Source: Ochotona curzoniae
Lineage: Eukaryota; Chordata; Mammalia; Lagomorpha; Ochotonidae
Direction of reading: 5' to 3'
Length of the DNA: 64,000 bases
NCBI RefSeq assembly: GCF_017591425.1
Contig: NW_024465655.1
Span: forward strand, 1,239,501 to 1,303,500
The first letter of the stretch is position 1; each line of letters starts with the position of its first letter. The translations under genes and the position numbers were made by a program. Below, in pieces: positions 1 to 9,254 of this stretch. The notes beneath the pieces were generated by a model. That model was given only the letters and a program-made list of their open reading frames with translations, made no database searches and was not told the DNA's origin.

Positions 1-146
1 TCCTCTTTACTATTAGAGTAGCATAGTCTTTCAAAAGACAGTCGACTGTAAGTCCATCAGTTCTGCTATTTAAGCCTATCCTGACATTGTAGGTATGGAC
101 ATGGCAGAATGCCCAGCATCCTTTTATGAAGATATATTTAACAGCT
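1..146 (-). mobile_element. L1 LINE 3'-end remnant
   Basis: The block 'attgtaggtatggacatggcagaatgcccagcatcc' (seen around 88-120, quoted in parts) reappears in diverged form at 18806-18842 and 38489-38525, in each case inside minus-strand L1 3' UTR. This is therefore the 3' UTR of a lagomorph L1 that continues off the left edge of the window. No coding part is visible. The A-rich side is now occupied by the adjoining SINE. Confidence 0.55.
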
Positions 147-444
147 TAAAAAATAATTTATTTTTATTGGAAAGTCAGATTTATAGAGAGAAAGAGACAC
201 ACTCTCTAAGTGGCCGCAATGGCAGGAGCTGAGCTGAGCCGAAGCCAGCAGCCAAGAGCCTCTTCAGGGTATCCCATATTGGTTCAGAGTCCCAAGGCTC
301 TGGGTCATTCTCCACTGCTTTCCCAGGCCACAGGTAGGGAGCTGGATGGAAAATGGAGCAGCGGGGACATGAAACGGTGCCCCATATAGGATCCTGGTGC
401 GTGCAAGGCAAGGATTTAGCCACCAGGCTATTGTATTTGGGCCT
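147..444 (-). mobile_element. CSINE, worn
   Basis: The tail side ('aataatttatttttattgg') comes first and the head ('ttgggcc') last, so the element is reversed. The middle block 'ctgctttcccaggccacag' and 'tagggagctggatgg' are clear. The internal promoter is degraded: the B-box region reads 'gacatgaaac' instead of the 'gattagaac' of good copies, so it is unlikely to be transcribed by Pol III. It abuts an L1 3' end. Confidence 0.88.
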
Positions 445-1245
445 CACTAGGGTTCTTACACCAAAAATATTTCGCTGACATTTTCTATGCTCATACGTGT
501 GGAGTTATGTGTTTCAAAACGTAAGAGGAATTGGTTAGGAGACTATGGCATAATTTTAAAAACTGATCATTTGATTATTTTTTTTCTATAAACAGTACTA
601 TAATAAGAAATCATGTAAATTCATTTTTACTCATTTGCTTAATGATACCTTTTGTACAAAGTCTAGAAGTTACCAAATAAAGAAAGATGAATAGTTACAC
701 AAAGCTTAAAAATTTGGCTATTTAGTTCATTACCTCTAAGAAACTGAATCTGTATTCACCAGCGTTTATAGTATCACCAACTTTGAATACTATCATTTTG
801 TTTAAGCTCTTCTGAGCTGGGGATCTAAGAAGATGACATTTCATTGCTATTCTATTTTCTTCATATTGTCATTTACTTTTTTTTTAATAAGCTTACCTAT
901 CAGGCTCAATAGCTTGTGATATTTTTTTGGTGGCTTGTAGTTCTTTTCGAACTGCTTTATTTATGATTTTTAGTTTGTTGAGGGAGAAGGGGGAAATTAC
1001 TGATCTTTTATTGAAAACTGACTTGTAAAAATTCTTCGTTAAAATAGAGGTACTCAGCTTTTTATGGCTCTGTATGATACAGATTTTTCTCCTCAAAAAA
1101 GACTTTTTTTTAACTGACTTTTTAAGTTTGCTCATTTATTGTTAACCAAGTCGCCATTATTTTTGGTGGTTTAATCTCTTTACTTTCTACTAATACAGAA
1201 CAGTCTTTCAAACAATTTTCCCAATACTATTTACTTTTAAAAGAG
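445..1245. other. AT-rich unique stretch
   Basis: About 70 percent A+T by eye with several A or T runs. It holds one lysine/arginine-rich open frame (893-1135, listed separately). No recognisable transposon or RNA gene was seen here, although old L1 sequence lies on the right and this could be too decayed to recognise. Confidence 0.5.
893..1135 (-). other. Lys/Arg-rich ORF with a donor-like end
   Basis: An ATG-started 80-residue frame on the minus strand, beginning MSKLKKSVKKKSFLRRK and ending QAIEPDR. In-frame TAA codons lie just upstream of the ATG. At its 3' side the minus strand reads AG|GTAAGC, a good splice-donor match, so a first coding exon is conceivable. Against this, lysine richness is expected from AT-rich DNA, no convincing acceptor or promoter is visible, and I do not recognise the protein. 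Most likely a chance frame. Confidence 0.2.
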
Positions 1246-1249
1246 ACTT

Positions 1250-1485
1250 ACTGATTTCTCAAGAAAGAGTTCTGTGTCGTTGTAGAGAAATTTCTTTCTG
1301 TTCCTAGTTTGTCTGTAGGTGAATCCACAGTAAATGTGGAGTTGTGTCATCTGCATTTATCAAATGTGGTCATTAGGCTTTTTATTTTTCAAGCTGGTGA
1401 ATTACATGACAGACCCTTCTCATGTTGAGGTATCCTTGAGTTGCTAAAGTTATTCCTAGTCAAGTTGGTTGTGTGGATTAAACAG
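1250..1485 (-). mobile_element. L1 ORF2 remnant
   Basis: The plus strand reads like the complement of the L1 reverse-transcriptase region that in many mammals runs 'tttatcaaatgctttttctgcatctattgag...atgttgaaccatccttg'. Here the counterparts are 'catttatcaaatgtggtcat' and 'atgttgaggtatccttgag' (1355-1440). It is heavily diverged, with no open frame. Confidence 0.5.
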
Positions 1486-1505
1486 TGTTTAAGATGTCTG
1501 CCTGT

Positions 1506-1792
1506 ACAGTCCCTCTTCAGTAACCATGGGGAATTGATGCTGGGAGATCCTGTGGACACAAAAATCCCTTGAGGCTCAATATTCTTATGGAAAGTGCTGT
1601 GATATTTGCATCTAATAATTTATGCTTCTCCTCCAATTCGGGAGCGATACCTAATGCAATGTAGGAACTATGTAAATGGTTGTTATATGGTGGTGTTTTG
1701 TGAGTAATGACAAAAGAAAGACTTTACATGTTGAAAACAGGTGCAATTCTGGGGGCATATTTTCAGTTCCCTATTGGTTACATAAGTGAAAT
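1506..1792 (+). mobile_element. Tigger DNA transposon remnant
   Basis: The sequence 'acagtccctcttcag' followed by 'catggggaattgatgctggg', 'acacaaaaatccc' and 'cctaatgcaatgtaggaa' follows the MER2/Tigger-type consensus (cagt-cctcc...ggggattggttcc...cctaatacaatgtaaatgc). Only the non-autonomous ends are present, with no transposase frame. A second copy of the same right half lies at 4031-4230. Confidence 0.7.
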
Positions 1793-1795
1793 TGA

Positions 1796-2040
1796 TTTAC
1801 AGGTTAATTTTCCACTCTCTTGGTCAGTTCTGATGTAAGATTTTTATGAGGCCTGTGGAATGAGTTCTTACGGATTGTATAGCGCTTAGAAACCCAACAT
1901 CTGGAACATTTTTGTGGGGTTGATATTGTGACTCCTTTAAATTTCTTTTTCATTTTTTTAAAACTCAAGTAGTTTATTTGAAAAAAAAACACATAATCTT
2001 TTGGCTTTTACACCATTGGCATAAAGTTGTAAGCAGTCTT
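1796..2040. other. AT-rich DNA with a short chance ORF
   Basis: A 62-residue minus-strand frame (1992-1804) spans most of it and stops exactly at the edge of the Tigger element. It contains a loose C-x2-C...H-x2-H pattern, but the spacing is not that of a C2H2 zinc finger. Nothing else is recognisable. Confidence 0.4.
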
Positions 2041-2960
2041 GTTTTATTAAGGAACTAGTCTTTCTCCTATCTGGAGTTATTTGCTTTTTCCTTGCTAATG
2101 TTTCATGCGTGTTCTCAAAATAGTTTCCCTTTGGTGAGAATTGTCAAACATCTCTTTTAATGTTTCTGCAAAGAACAAGCTTTTCACTTTACTCAATAAT
2201 CTAGTTGTTTTCAATTTTCTAATTCATTGGTTTCTTTTGTTTCTTTTTCTAGCTTCTGAGTCTAATGTTTCAAAAATATTTATTTTAGACATTTCTTGGT
2301 TTAGGAAAAAATGACTTAAAGGATATAATTTTCTTTTTCTCTGAATAAACATTGGTTAAATCCTGTAGAATTTTCTACTCAGTGTTTCAATATAGGTTCG
2401 CTTGCAAACAATTTTTTTAAAAGAATTATTTATTTATTGGAAAGTCAGATATACAGAGAGGAGAGACAGACAGGAAGATCTTCTGTTTGATGATTCACTC
2501 CCCAAGTGAGTGCAATGGCCGATGCTATGCCGATCCGAAGCCAGGATCCAGGAACTTCTTCTGGGTCTCCCATGCGGGTGCAGGGGCCCAAAGCTTTGGG
2601 CTGTCCTCAACTGCCTTCCCAGGCCACAAGCAGGGAGCTGGATGGGAAGTGGGGCTGCCAGGATTAGAACCGGCGCCCATATGGGATCCTGGTGTGTTCA
2701 AGGCAAGGACTTTAGCCGCTAGGCCATGCCGCCAGGCCCGCAAATAATTTATAAATTAAATTTTTGTTTGTTCTTGAACACAAGAATTATTTAAAAGAGC
2801 AGATTTTAGATTTAATTTCATGCTAATGTATGAATGGATCCTGTAAGTGTTCTACTTTTAGAAATTCCCTAGACTGTTTTGTGGCCAGTTAAATGATGTG
2901 TTTCTTACACTTTAAATACATGCTAAACAGACATTGAAGTTCTGGGTCCTCTCTTTGTTT
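2041..2960 (-). mobile_element. Old L1 ORF2 remnant split by a CSINE
   Basis: The plus strand matches the complement of the L1 reverse-transcriptase region: 'aagaacaagcttttcac' (usual 'aagaaccaacttttgg'), 'ttttctagcttctgagt', and past the SINE 'gaattatttaaaagagcag' and 'cctagactgttttgtggcc'. The two halves (2041-2414 and 2740-2960) join across the SINE target duplication. There are many stops and no usable frame. Confidence 0.6.
2415..2739 (-). mobile_element. CSINE, well preserved
   Basis: Full-length reversed copy. On its own strand the A-box is TGGCCTAGCGG (2726-2716), which fits TRGYNNAGNGG, and the B-box region GGTTCTAATCC is intact (2671-2661). It is flanked by a near-perfect 11-bp target duplication, gcaaacaattt (2404-2414) and gcaaataattt (2740-2750). 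It landed inside the older L1 remnant. Confidence 0.93.
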
Positions 2961-2974
2961 AAGAGGGCTGAAGG

Positions 2975-3262
2975 ATGCTGGCATTATGGCGTAGTAGGTA
3001 GAGCCACCATCTGCGAGGCCTGGCTGCTCCGCTTTTCATCCAGCTCCCTGCTTGTGGCCTGGGAAAGCAGCAGAGGACGGTCCAAAGCCTTGGGACCCTG
3101 CACCTGCGTGGGAGACCTGGAGGATACTTCTGGCTTCAGTCTCGCCCAGTTCTGGCCATTGTGGCCATTTGGGGAGCAAACTAGTGGATGGAACACCTCA
3201 CTTTCTTCTTCTGACTCTCCGTCTCTGTAACTCTGCCTTTCAAAGAAACAAAACTTGTTTTA
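2975..3262 (+). mobile_element. CSINE with a deleted B-box
   Basis: Forward copy starting 'gctggcattatggcg' and ending in an A-rich 'caaagaaacaaaac'. The 'cccatatgggcgccggttctaatcc' segment is missing: 'tctgcgaggcctggctgctcc' runs straight into 'catccagctccctg'. Loss of the B-box should abolish Pol III transcription. Together with the reversed copy at 2415-2739 it forms a head-to-head pair. Confidence 0.85.
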
Positions 3263-3287
3263 AAGACAGGTCATGAAGTCAATATAA

Positions 3288-3400
3288 CATGTATTATTCA
3301 TATTATACATAGTTATCATTGATATAGCAAATTTTGGCAATGGTTTGTCAAACTTCCAGCAGAAGTTTGTTATGAAATCAGTCTACTGCATGTATTATTC

Positions 3401-3431
<31 letters not shown>

Positions 3432-3505
3432 TATATTTATTTATTTATTATCTTGACATAGCACATTTGGAAATGGCATGTGAAAGTACCAGCAGAGCTA
3501 TAAAG
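3288..3505. repeat. ~100-bp tandem duplication with an AT/AC/TTTA microsatellite
   Basis: Two units start with 'catgtattattcat' at 3288 and 3389. Both continue with matching landmarks ('atatagcaaattttggcaatgg' against 'acatagcacatttggaaatgg', then 'ccagcag'). The second unit carries an inserted microsatellite, (AT)n at 3401-3419, (AC)n to about 3430 and (TTTA)n to about 3449, that the first lacks. Confidence 0.7.
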
Positions 3506-4030
3506 CTCAGCTGTTTCTTGCTGTGTTTTGTTCCTGCTTCTAATGCTTTTTTCTACTTGTTGGAAAGGGGCACCATAAGCTAGGAGCGTGGATACTGACT
3601 CTGGACTTCCTAGTTTGCACACCAGCTCCAACCTCCCAAGCTCCCTGGCCTTGAGCAGATTTCCTCCACTTGGCAGGGTTCTTGGGAGGAGTAAGGGGCT
3701 CAGGGGTGTGAGGGGCTCAGCGCAGTGCCTTGGGGGGCCCTGACAGCTCTCATCCTCTTGTCGTATCCATGTCCTGGTCGCTGGAGCAAAATGGCTGCCA
3801 GGCGTTCTGATGACTCTCCAGCTTCTGAATGCAAAATACTGCTCTTTGTTCCAAATGGAACTTTCTGCCTTGAATTCTATATGAACAGATATCAAAGTGC
3901 ATCACTTTAATACTGTTTGTATTTGCTTGGCTATGCCCCACTGCTATCCCCAAATACCATTGTTTCAGACATCCTGGGGATGCCAGACCATGGAAGTACA
4001 AATCTCTTCTATAAAAATCATGCAGTGATT
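3506..4030. other. Mostly unique DNA, possible MIR piece
   Basis: Positions about 3580-3680 ('gtggatactgactctgg', 'cagctccaacctcccaagctccctggccttgagcag' in parts) resemble the core of a forward MIR SINE but are too short and diverged to be certain. The long minus-strand open frame over 3437-3895 has no recognisable domain and looks like chance. Nothing else was seen. Confidence 0.4.
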
Positions 4031-4230
4031 AAATCATCTCTAGACTACTTGTGGCACCTAATGCAAATTAAATGCTATGTAAATAGTTGTTAAATATGTT
4101 GTGGAAGGAATAATGGCAAGCAAGAGAGTCTGCTTAAGCTCGGTACAGCCACTCTGTTTTCCAAATATTTTTCATGTAAACTTGGTTGATCTTGCAGATG
4201 GAAAAGCCGAGGATATACCAGGGCTGACTG
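4031..4230 (+). mobile_element. Tigger remnant, right half
   Basis: Clear match to the Tigger/MER2 right side: 'aatcatctctagactactt', 'aaatgctatgtaaatagttgtta', 'ggaataatggcaag', and a terminal 'agggctgactg', which corresponds to the expected terminal inverted repeat 'gggccgactg'. The left half is missing. It shares about 120 bp of landmarks with the copy at 1506-1792. Confidence 0.75.
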
Positions 4231-4513
4231 TGCCAGACCCTGGGATGGTGGCTTATGTTTCATTGTTATTTACTGATTTCAAACTGGCCAGTAAGAATTG
4301 TACTTTTTTTTTTTTAATTCTCTATTACCTGATGTTTTTATCTTGGGTTAGAGCCGCAGGAAGTGTGTCTTGGGAGGACATGAGCGTTCGGACCCCACGG
4401 CTTCATCTCTTTTGGGGCACTAGCTCGTTGCCAAACTTCCGCATGATTTATGTCTTGTCAATAATATATGTCCTGTGAGTAGGATGTAACTCTCTTAAAA
4501 ACAATCGCTATGG
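4231..4513. other. Unique DNA
   Basis: No repeat or gene is recognised. The plus-strand frame covering 4101-4478 runs through the Tigger remnant and is not a real gene. A T-run at 4303-4314 is the only low-complexity feature. The last 17 bp include the left target duplication of the next SINE. Confidence 0.5.
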
Positions 4514-4864
4514 AGCCCGGCGTGGTGGCGCAGTGGGGCAGTGGTTAAGGTCCTCACCTTGCACGCCCGGGATCCCATATGGGCGCCGGTTCTAATCCCG
4601 GCAGCCCCGCTTCCCTTCCAGCTCCCTGCCTGTGGCCCGGGAAAGCAGTTGAGGACGGCCCAAAGCTTTGGGACCCTGCACCCAACCGGGAGACCCGGAA
4701 GAGGCTCCTGGCTTCGGATCAGCATAGCATCAGCCGTTGCGCTCACTTGGGGAGTGAATCATCGGTCGGAAGATCTTCCTCTCTGTCTCTCCTCTCTGTA
4801 TATCCGCCTTTCCAATAAAAAAATAAATAAATCTTTAAAAAAAATAAAACAGAAAGTTTAAAAA
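4514..4864 (+). mobile_element. CSINE, young and promoter-intact
   Basis: One of the cleanest copies: head 'gcccggcgtggtggcgcagtgg', A-box TGGCGCAGTGG (4526-4536), B-box GGTTCTAATCC (4588-4598), and a long A-rich tail. The flanking duplication is 15/16 identical (aaaaacaatcgctatg at 4497-4512, aaaaacaatcgctttg at 4865-4880). A tRNA-derived head with both boxes intact suggests it could still be transcribed by Pol III. Confidence 0.96.
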
Positions 4865-4960
4865 AAAAACAATCGCTTTGAATGCTCTTACTTTTTAATT
4901 AGAGAACTTCACTTTTGACAATTATTGGCATTACTGATGTTCCCATCCTCTGGATGTATT

Positions 4961-5295
4961 TTTTTTTTAAAGATTTATTTATTTTTGTTGGAAAGTCAGA
5001 TTTATAGGGAGAAGGAGAGATAGAGAGGAAGACCTTCCATCCAGGATTCACTCCCCAGGTGGCTGTAACAGCCGGAGCTGGGTTGATCTGAAGCCAGGAG
5101 TCAGGGGCTTCTTCTGGGTCTCCCCTGCGGGTGCAGGGTCCCAAAGCTTTGGGACGTCCTCTGCTGCTTTCCCAGGCCACAAGCAGGGAGCTGGATGCGA
5201 AGTGGGGATTGCCAGAACATGACCCAGTGCCTATAGGGGATCCTGGTATGTGCAAGGTGAGGACTTTTTAGCCACTAGGCTATTGTGCTGGGGCC
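4961..5295 (-). mobile_element. CSINE, reversed
   Basis: Runs from poly-T/'aaagatttatttatttttgttgg' to 'gtgctggggcccc'. The middle blocks are sharp, but the B-box region ('gccagaacatgacccagtg') is degraded. It faces the preceding forward copy tail to tail across about 100 bp, so a transcript through both could form a long imperfect duplex. Confidence 0.92.
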
Positions 5296-5944
5296 CCTCT
5301 GATTTTTTTGTTGTTGTTGTTGGGCGTGTTTCTGGACATCTTGTCAAGGCTGAATTATTGCTGTAGTGACCTTTTCGAGCTAGCAGCTTAGATCTTTCTG
5401 GGCCACTGTTGTCTGGGAAGACTCTACTTATTCTGCTTCCAAGTAGGCAACTCCAAACGCTATTGAGGAGCCTGGCATCAGTCTGTGCTTCATTGTCACA
5501 CTCTGTTCTTGGGATTCTGAAACAGAGTTTTCTTGTAGCTAGCATCCAGTGAGGATCTTACACATGGCAGACATTTTACAAGTATTTTTAATCTTTAAGA
5601 TATTAAAAAATTGGAAAGGACACATAATAGTTGCATGAAATTACAGAGTACAGTGTGATAATCTGATGCAAGTATAGAATGTGTCATGATCAGATCAGGG
5701 CAATTAGCATTTCTTTCTCCTCAAGCTCTTTTTGTTTCTTTGGTCTTGGGAAACTTTGAACTCCTCCTCCAGCTCTTTATAAGATACATAATGAATTGTA
5801 ATCTAGACATGGGTTGCTAGGAAGGGTAAGGCAGAAACAGTGTAGAGGGAGGTTGCAGAGTGGGTACCAACATACACTTAGAAGGAGTGCATGCTAGCGT
5901 TCTGTAGCTCAGCAGGGTGACCGTGGTTTTTCCATAGGTTTAAA
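5296..5944. other. Unique DNA
   Basis: Begins with a short (TTG)n run next to the SINE. No coding, RNA or repeat signature is recognised. Frames here read out of the SINE and have no known domain. Confidence 0.5.
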
Positions 5945-6060
5945 TTAGAAAACATTTACACTAGGTGTTTTTCTAGGCATCTTTCATGCATGTTGTTTCA
6001 TTCAACCTTATTACTCCCTTGGGACGTAGCTATGTGCTTATGGGTCAGGAGGCTCATGAC
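5945..6060 (-). mobile_element. Possible MIR fragment
   Basis: The line 'tttacactaggtgtttttctaggcatc' (in parts) followed by 'catgttgtttcattcaacc' and 'ttattactcccttggga' parallels the complement of the MIR 3' half (usual 'ctaagcgctttacatgtattaactcatttaatcctcacaac'). Short and diverged, so only a tentative call; an L2 end is an alternative. Confidence 0.4.
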
Positions 6061-6484
6061 AGCAGGCAGAGGGTGTCCTGGAGAGCAGCGTGGTAACGTG
6101 TGAACCTGCTGTCCTCCAGTGCGGACATGTGGCACATGGGGGAGGCCCGGGACAGCCTTAGCTGAGTCTCTAAGAGGACAGGTTGCAAGCCCTGTTGGAA
6201 GGAGTAGGTCTACCCATTTTTTTTTTTTAATCCTGGTTTGAAATTTCCATTCTAAGCTGATTATTCTGGGATGGACATGTGAGAGCCCATAGTTGAATTC
6301 AATGACAGAGGCAGAAGTAGTTTTAAGCCAGTGGTACGTGCCACATCCTATGTTTCGTTCTTTCTTGGGGACTGGGTTGGGAGTTGGAGAATTCATGTGT
6401 CCCGGTCTCACAGGATGCTGCGGGAGGGCAGGCTTGTGCCTTCAAGAATGTTTGCCTTATAGTAGGAGCTATTTCTTTTTGAGA
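6061..6484. other. Unique DNA
   Basis: No repeat or gene is recognised. An A/T run at 6219-6230 is present. The 137-residue minus-strand frame over 5998-6411 crosses the MIR-like piece and has no known domain. Confidence 0.45.
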
Positions 6485-6486
6485 CA

Positions 6487-6798
6487 TTAATTTATTCTTA
6501 TTTGAAACACAGAGCTAGAGAGAGAGATGAAGAGGGAGAGAGAATCTTCCATCTGCTGGTTCACTCTCCAAATGGTTGCATCTGCTGGGGCTGAGCCAAT
6601 AACAAACCAAGAGCCAGGAGCTTCTTTCTGGATTTCCCATGGGGATACGGGAGTCCGAGCACTTGGGCCATCCTCCACTGCTTTCCTAAGCACACAAGCA
6701 GGGAGCTGGATCAGAAGTAGAATAGCTGGGACTTGAACCAGCACCCCTATGGGATACCAGTGCCATAGGCCGAGGCTGAGCCTACTATGCCATTGAGT
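6487..6798 (-). mobile_element. CSINE, older subtype
   Basis: Reversed copy of an older form that has an 'agagagagagatgaagagggagagagaa' purine stretch after the tail (6510-6543) and 'gacttgaaccagcacccctatggga' for the B-box region (seen in parts). Most C-to-T and G-to-A changes fall at former CpGs. It ends near 'tactatgccattgag'. Confidence 0.85.
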
Positions 6799-7640
6799 TG
6801 TTCTTAGGAGCTATTTCTTTAAAATAATCTGTGAGATGAAAAAATCATCCTATGTTAACTGCTGAATGTTAAGTTCTTTAGAAAAAGACCCAGAGAATAG
6901 AAATGCATTTTAGCTTCAAAGGATGATCTCCTAACCCCCATGATTCCATGGATAACGCAATAGGAATAAAATACATTTATTACTTCTTAAAGGGTTTACT
7001 TTGCACAGCATGAGCTTTCTGTAGAAGGACCATGTCATTATGGGAGGGTGGGATGACACTGACGTATGAATGGCCATTTGCCTCAGCAATGCCCATGAGG
7101 CTGTCTGGCCAATGAAAACAATTCTGAAAGAGCTGCTGGGGAGACATACAGGCCTGATCTCACAGGGATTCCGTAGCAGGGGAAAAAAGGCAACCCCAAA
7201 GGAAAACTCCCACTTACATCAGGGAAATACTGCTGCAGTCCTTTAATGAGGTCCCTTGGTGAATTGGGTTTTATAGCGGCCTGTTTGACTTCTGTGGATA
7301 TCTGGTCTGCCTGGCCCTCGATTGAGTATCAGGCTTTTTAAGCAACATTGATTTTTACTGCTGCAATGCTGGGATGATGAGGTCATTGTGTTTGGCCATG
7401 TTATTGAAGTTCTCATTAAAGCAACCTGGAGATTATGAACATGCCAGGCGCTCACTTCTTGTTGGGCTAAGTTTGAAAGATGGGAAGGGAGAGGCAGGTA
7501 AAATGATTAAGGCAAGACAAGAATTCTTCTCTCTGCTTGCGGAGTGTCATGATTTTTAAAGAATTAGAAGGATGGCTGCTGGCTGCTAATCCTAGCTTAT
7601 GGGGATGACCATGAACTCAGGTCATGCACAAGCTCCCGTG
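6799..7640. other. Unique DNA
   Basis: No transposon or gene is recognised. Base composition is mixed, with no low-complexity tract. Small open frames at 7243-7455 and 7374-7559 lie on opposite strands and show no domain. Confidence 0.45.
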
Positions 7641-7790
7641 AGGCTCCTCTTATTAGTCTCCTTCTATAGGTGGGGAGACCGAATCTTGGGGAGATGGGTA
7701 GCGTGCCTGAGGTTATTTTATCAACAGAAGAGCTAGCTTTCAGGTCATAGTGTGCTGGCCCTAAGCACATGACCTTAAACCGCTAGTTTG
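7641..7790 (-). mobile_element. Possible MIR fragment
   Basis: 'ggtggggagaccgaatcttggggagatggg' followed by 'gcctgaggttattttatcaac' parallels the complement of the MIR core ('gaggaaactgaggctcagagagg', 'gcccaaggtcacacagc'). About 65 percent similar by eye over 100 bp, so it is uncertain. Confidence 0.4.
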
Positions 7791-7899
7791 TGACCTGGTG
7801 GTTGCAGGAGCAGAGGTTCCTTCTAGGTAAGCTGACAGTGTTCCAGGGAAGACTGCAAACTCTGCTGGAGTGAGTTTGTGCCCAGGAAGGGGCCAGTAG

Positions 7900-8480
7900 A
7901 AGGCTGGGCATGATTGGGATTCCTCCAGCTCCCAGCTATTGATCAGCCTCTGCCAGAAGCTTTAATCCGATTAGAGTCTGCAAAACTCGTTTCCATCTCT
8001 GGCGCCTGACTCAGGTTTCAGAGCAAGGGGGTGGGTGGGTGGGGGGGAAGTATGACATCATCTCTGCTTGCATCTGTGCTGGGCGGCTAATGAAATTACG
8101 GATTGGGTTGGAGGACCATTAAAGTCAATGTTGATCCTTATTATTACGAAGAGTACTTTCAAATTTACTGCTCCGCGAGGCAGGTTCGAAAGCATCATTT
8201 TTCATAGGTGTGTTCATGGCTCCGGTCTGTAGCGTCTAGCTCCGTGAACTATGAAGAATGCTGCCAGCGCGGAGAATCAATTCTGAAACCTGCACGATGA
8301 AAGTGAGAGTGGCTCTTCACTGGCGGCAGCAACAAGAACTGGGATTTTTCCATAATGAGGTTTAGGATGACCTTGGAATGAAAAAGCCTCAAATGCAACA
8401 AAGCATGTTTTTCAACAAAGCTCAAGTACCATGGTTGCCATCGGTGTCAGCATTAATGTTTTTATTTTATGATTCTTTTA
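7900..8480. promoter_or_regulatory. Enhancer-like unique segment
   Basis: A repeat-free block with densely packed transcription-factor-like words: 'taatccgattag' (paired K50-homeodomain-type sites, 7965-7976), 'tgacatcat' (CRE/AP-1-like, 8053-8061), 'ctaatgaaattacggattgg' (8089-8108), plus CpGs kept in 'ctccgcgagg' and 'cagcgcggag'. It also contains the G-quadruplex motif at 8027-8047. The role is inferred only from motif density. Confidence 0.35.
8027..8047 (+). other. Strong G-quadruplex motif
   Basis: Four G-runs on the plus strand, G5-T-G3-T-G3-T-G7, separated by single T loops. Three one-base loops give one of the most stable predicted quadruplex layouts. It sits in repeat-free DNA between possible homeodomain and CRE-like sites. 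Confidence 0.85.
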
Positions 8481-8550
8481 AAAATTGAAATGACTGGAGT
8501 GCAAAAAGAGCTCAGCTTAGCTCACTTACCATTTGATAAATAGGCATAGA

Positions 8551-8869
8551 TTTAAAAAAATGATTTATTTATTTGAAAGGCAGAGCATCAACAAGAGAGA
8601 GAGAGATGGGGAGAGAGAAGGAATCTTTTATGTGCTGGTTCCCTCCCAGGTGGCCTCAGTAGCCAGGGGTGCACCACGATGAAACCAGGTCTCTGGAACT
8701 CCATCTGGGGCTCCCCCGTGGGCGGCAGGTGTCTGGCTCCTCATTTCCTGCTTCCTGAGTGCAGTCAGGAAACTGGATCAGAAGTGGAGTAGTCAGACTC
8801 CAACTGGCTCCTCCATATGGGACGCCAGTGTCACAGGAGGTGGTCTAACCCACTGTACCACACCACCAG
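8551..8869 (-). mobile_element. CSINE, old
   Basis: Reversed copy opening with 'aaaaaaatgatttatttatttgaaaggcag' (in parts) and a GA-rich stretch. The body carries older-subtype landmarks ('gcttcctgagtgcagtcagg' in place of 'ctgctttcccaggccac'), and the B-box region is broken ('gactccaactggctcc'). It ends at 'taccacaccaccagt'. Confidence 0.78.
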
Positions 8870-8935
8870 TGAGCAAACACCAGGAACACACTATCCAGAG
8901 GGGGAGGACCAGGCCTGTCTTGAAAGTCAACTTGT

Positions 8936-9254
8936 GGGCCCAGTGTGACGGCTCAATTGGCTAATTCTTCCCTTGCTAGAGCCAGGATCCCATATGGGCA
9001 TCAGGTCATGTCCTGGCTGTGCCATTTCCCATCCAGCTCCCTGCCTGTGGCCTGGGAAATCAGTAGAGGATGACTCAAAGCCTTGAAACCTTGCACCCAT
9101 GTGGGAGACCCAGAAGGAGCTCCTGGCTGCTAGCTTCAGATTGGCTCAGTTCCAGCTGCTATGGCCATTTGGGGAGTGAACCAGCAGACAGAAAATCTTT
9201 CTCTCTGTAAATCTGCCTAACAAATAAGCAAATAAATCTTAAAAAAAAAAAAAA
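8936..9254 (+). mobile_element. CSINE, forward
   Basis: Starts 'gggcccagtgtgacggctc' and ends in a 14-A tail after 'aaataagcaaataaatctt'. The A-box is damaged and the B-box region reads 'ggtcatgtcctgg'. It stands 66 bp from the reversed copy at 8551-8869, forming a head-to-head inverted pair. Confidence 0.9.

Noticed and set aside
1804..1992. Zinc-finger-like C-x2-C...H-x2-H pattern
   Set aside because: The His spacing does not fit C2H2 fingers, there is only one unit, and the frame ends at a transposon edge.
3437..3895. 152-residue minus-strand frame
   Set aside because: No recognisable domain, passes through a microsatellite edge, overlaps frames on the other strand, and has no splice or promoter support.
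4526..4598. tRNA gene
   Set aside because: The A- and B-boxes belong to the tRNA-derived head of a CSINE. No cloverleaf with anticodon and acceptor stem can be drawn.
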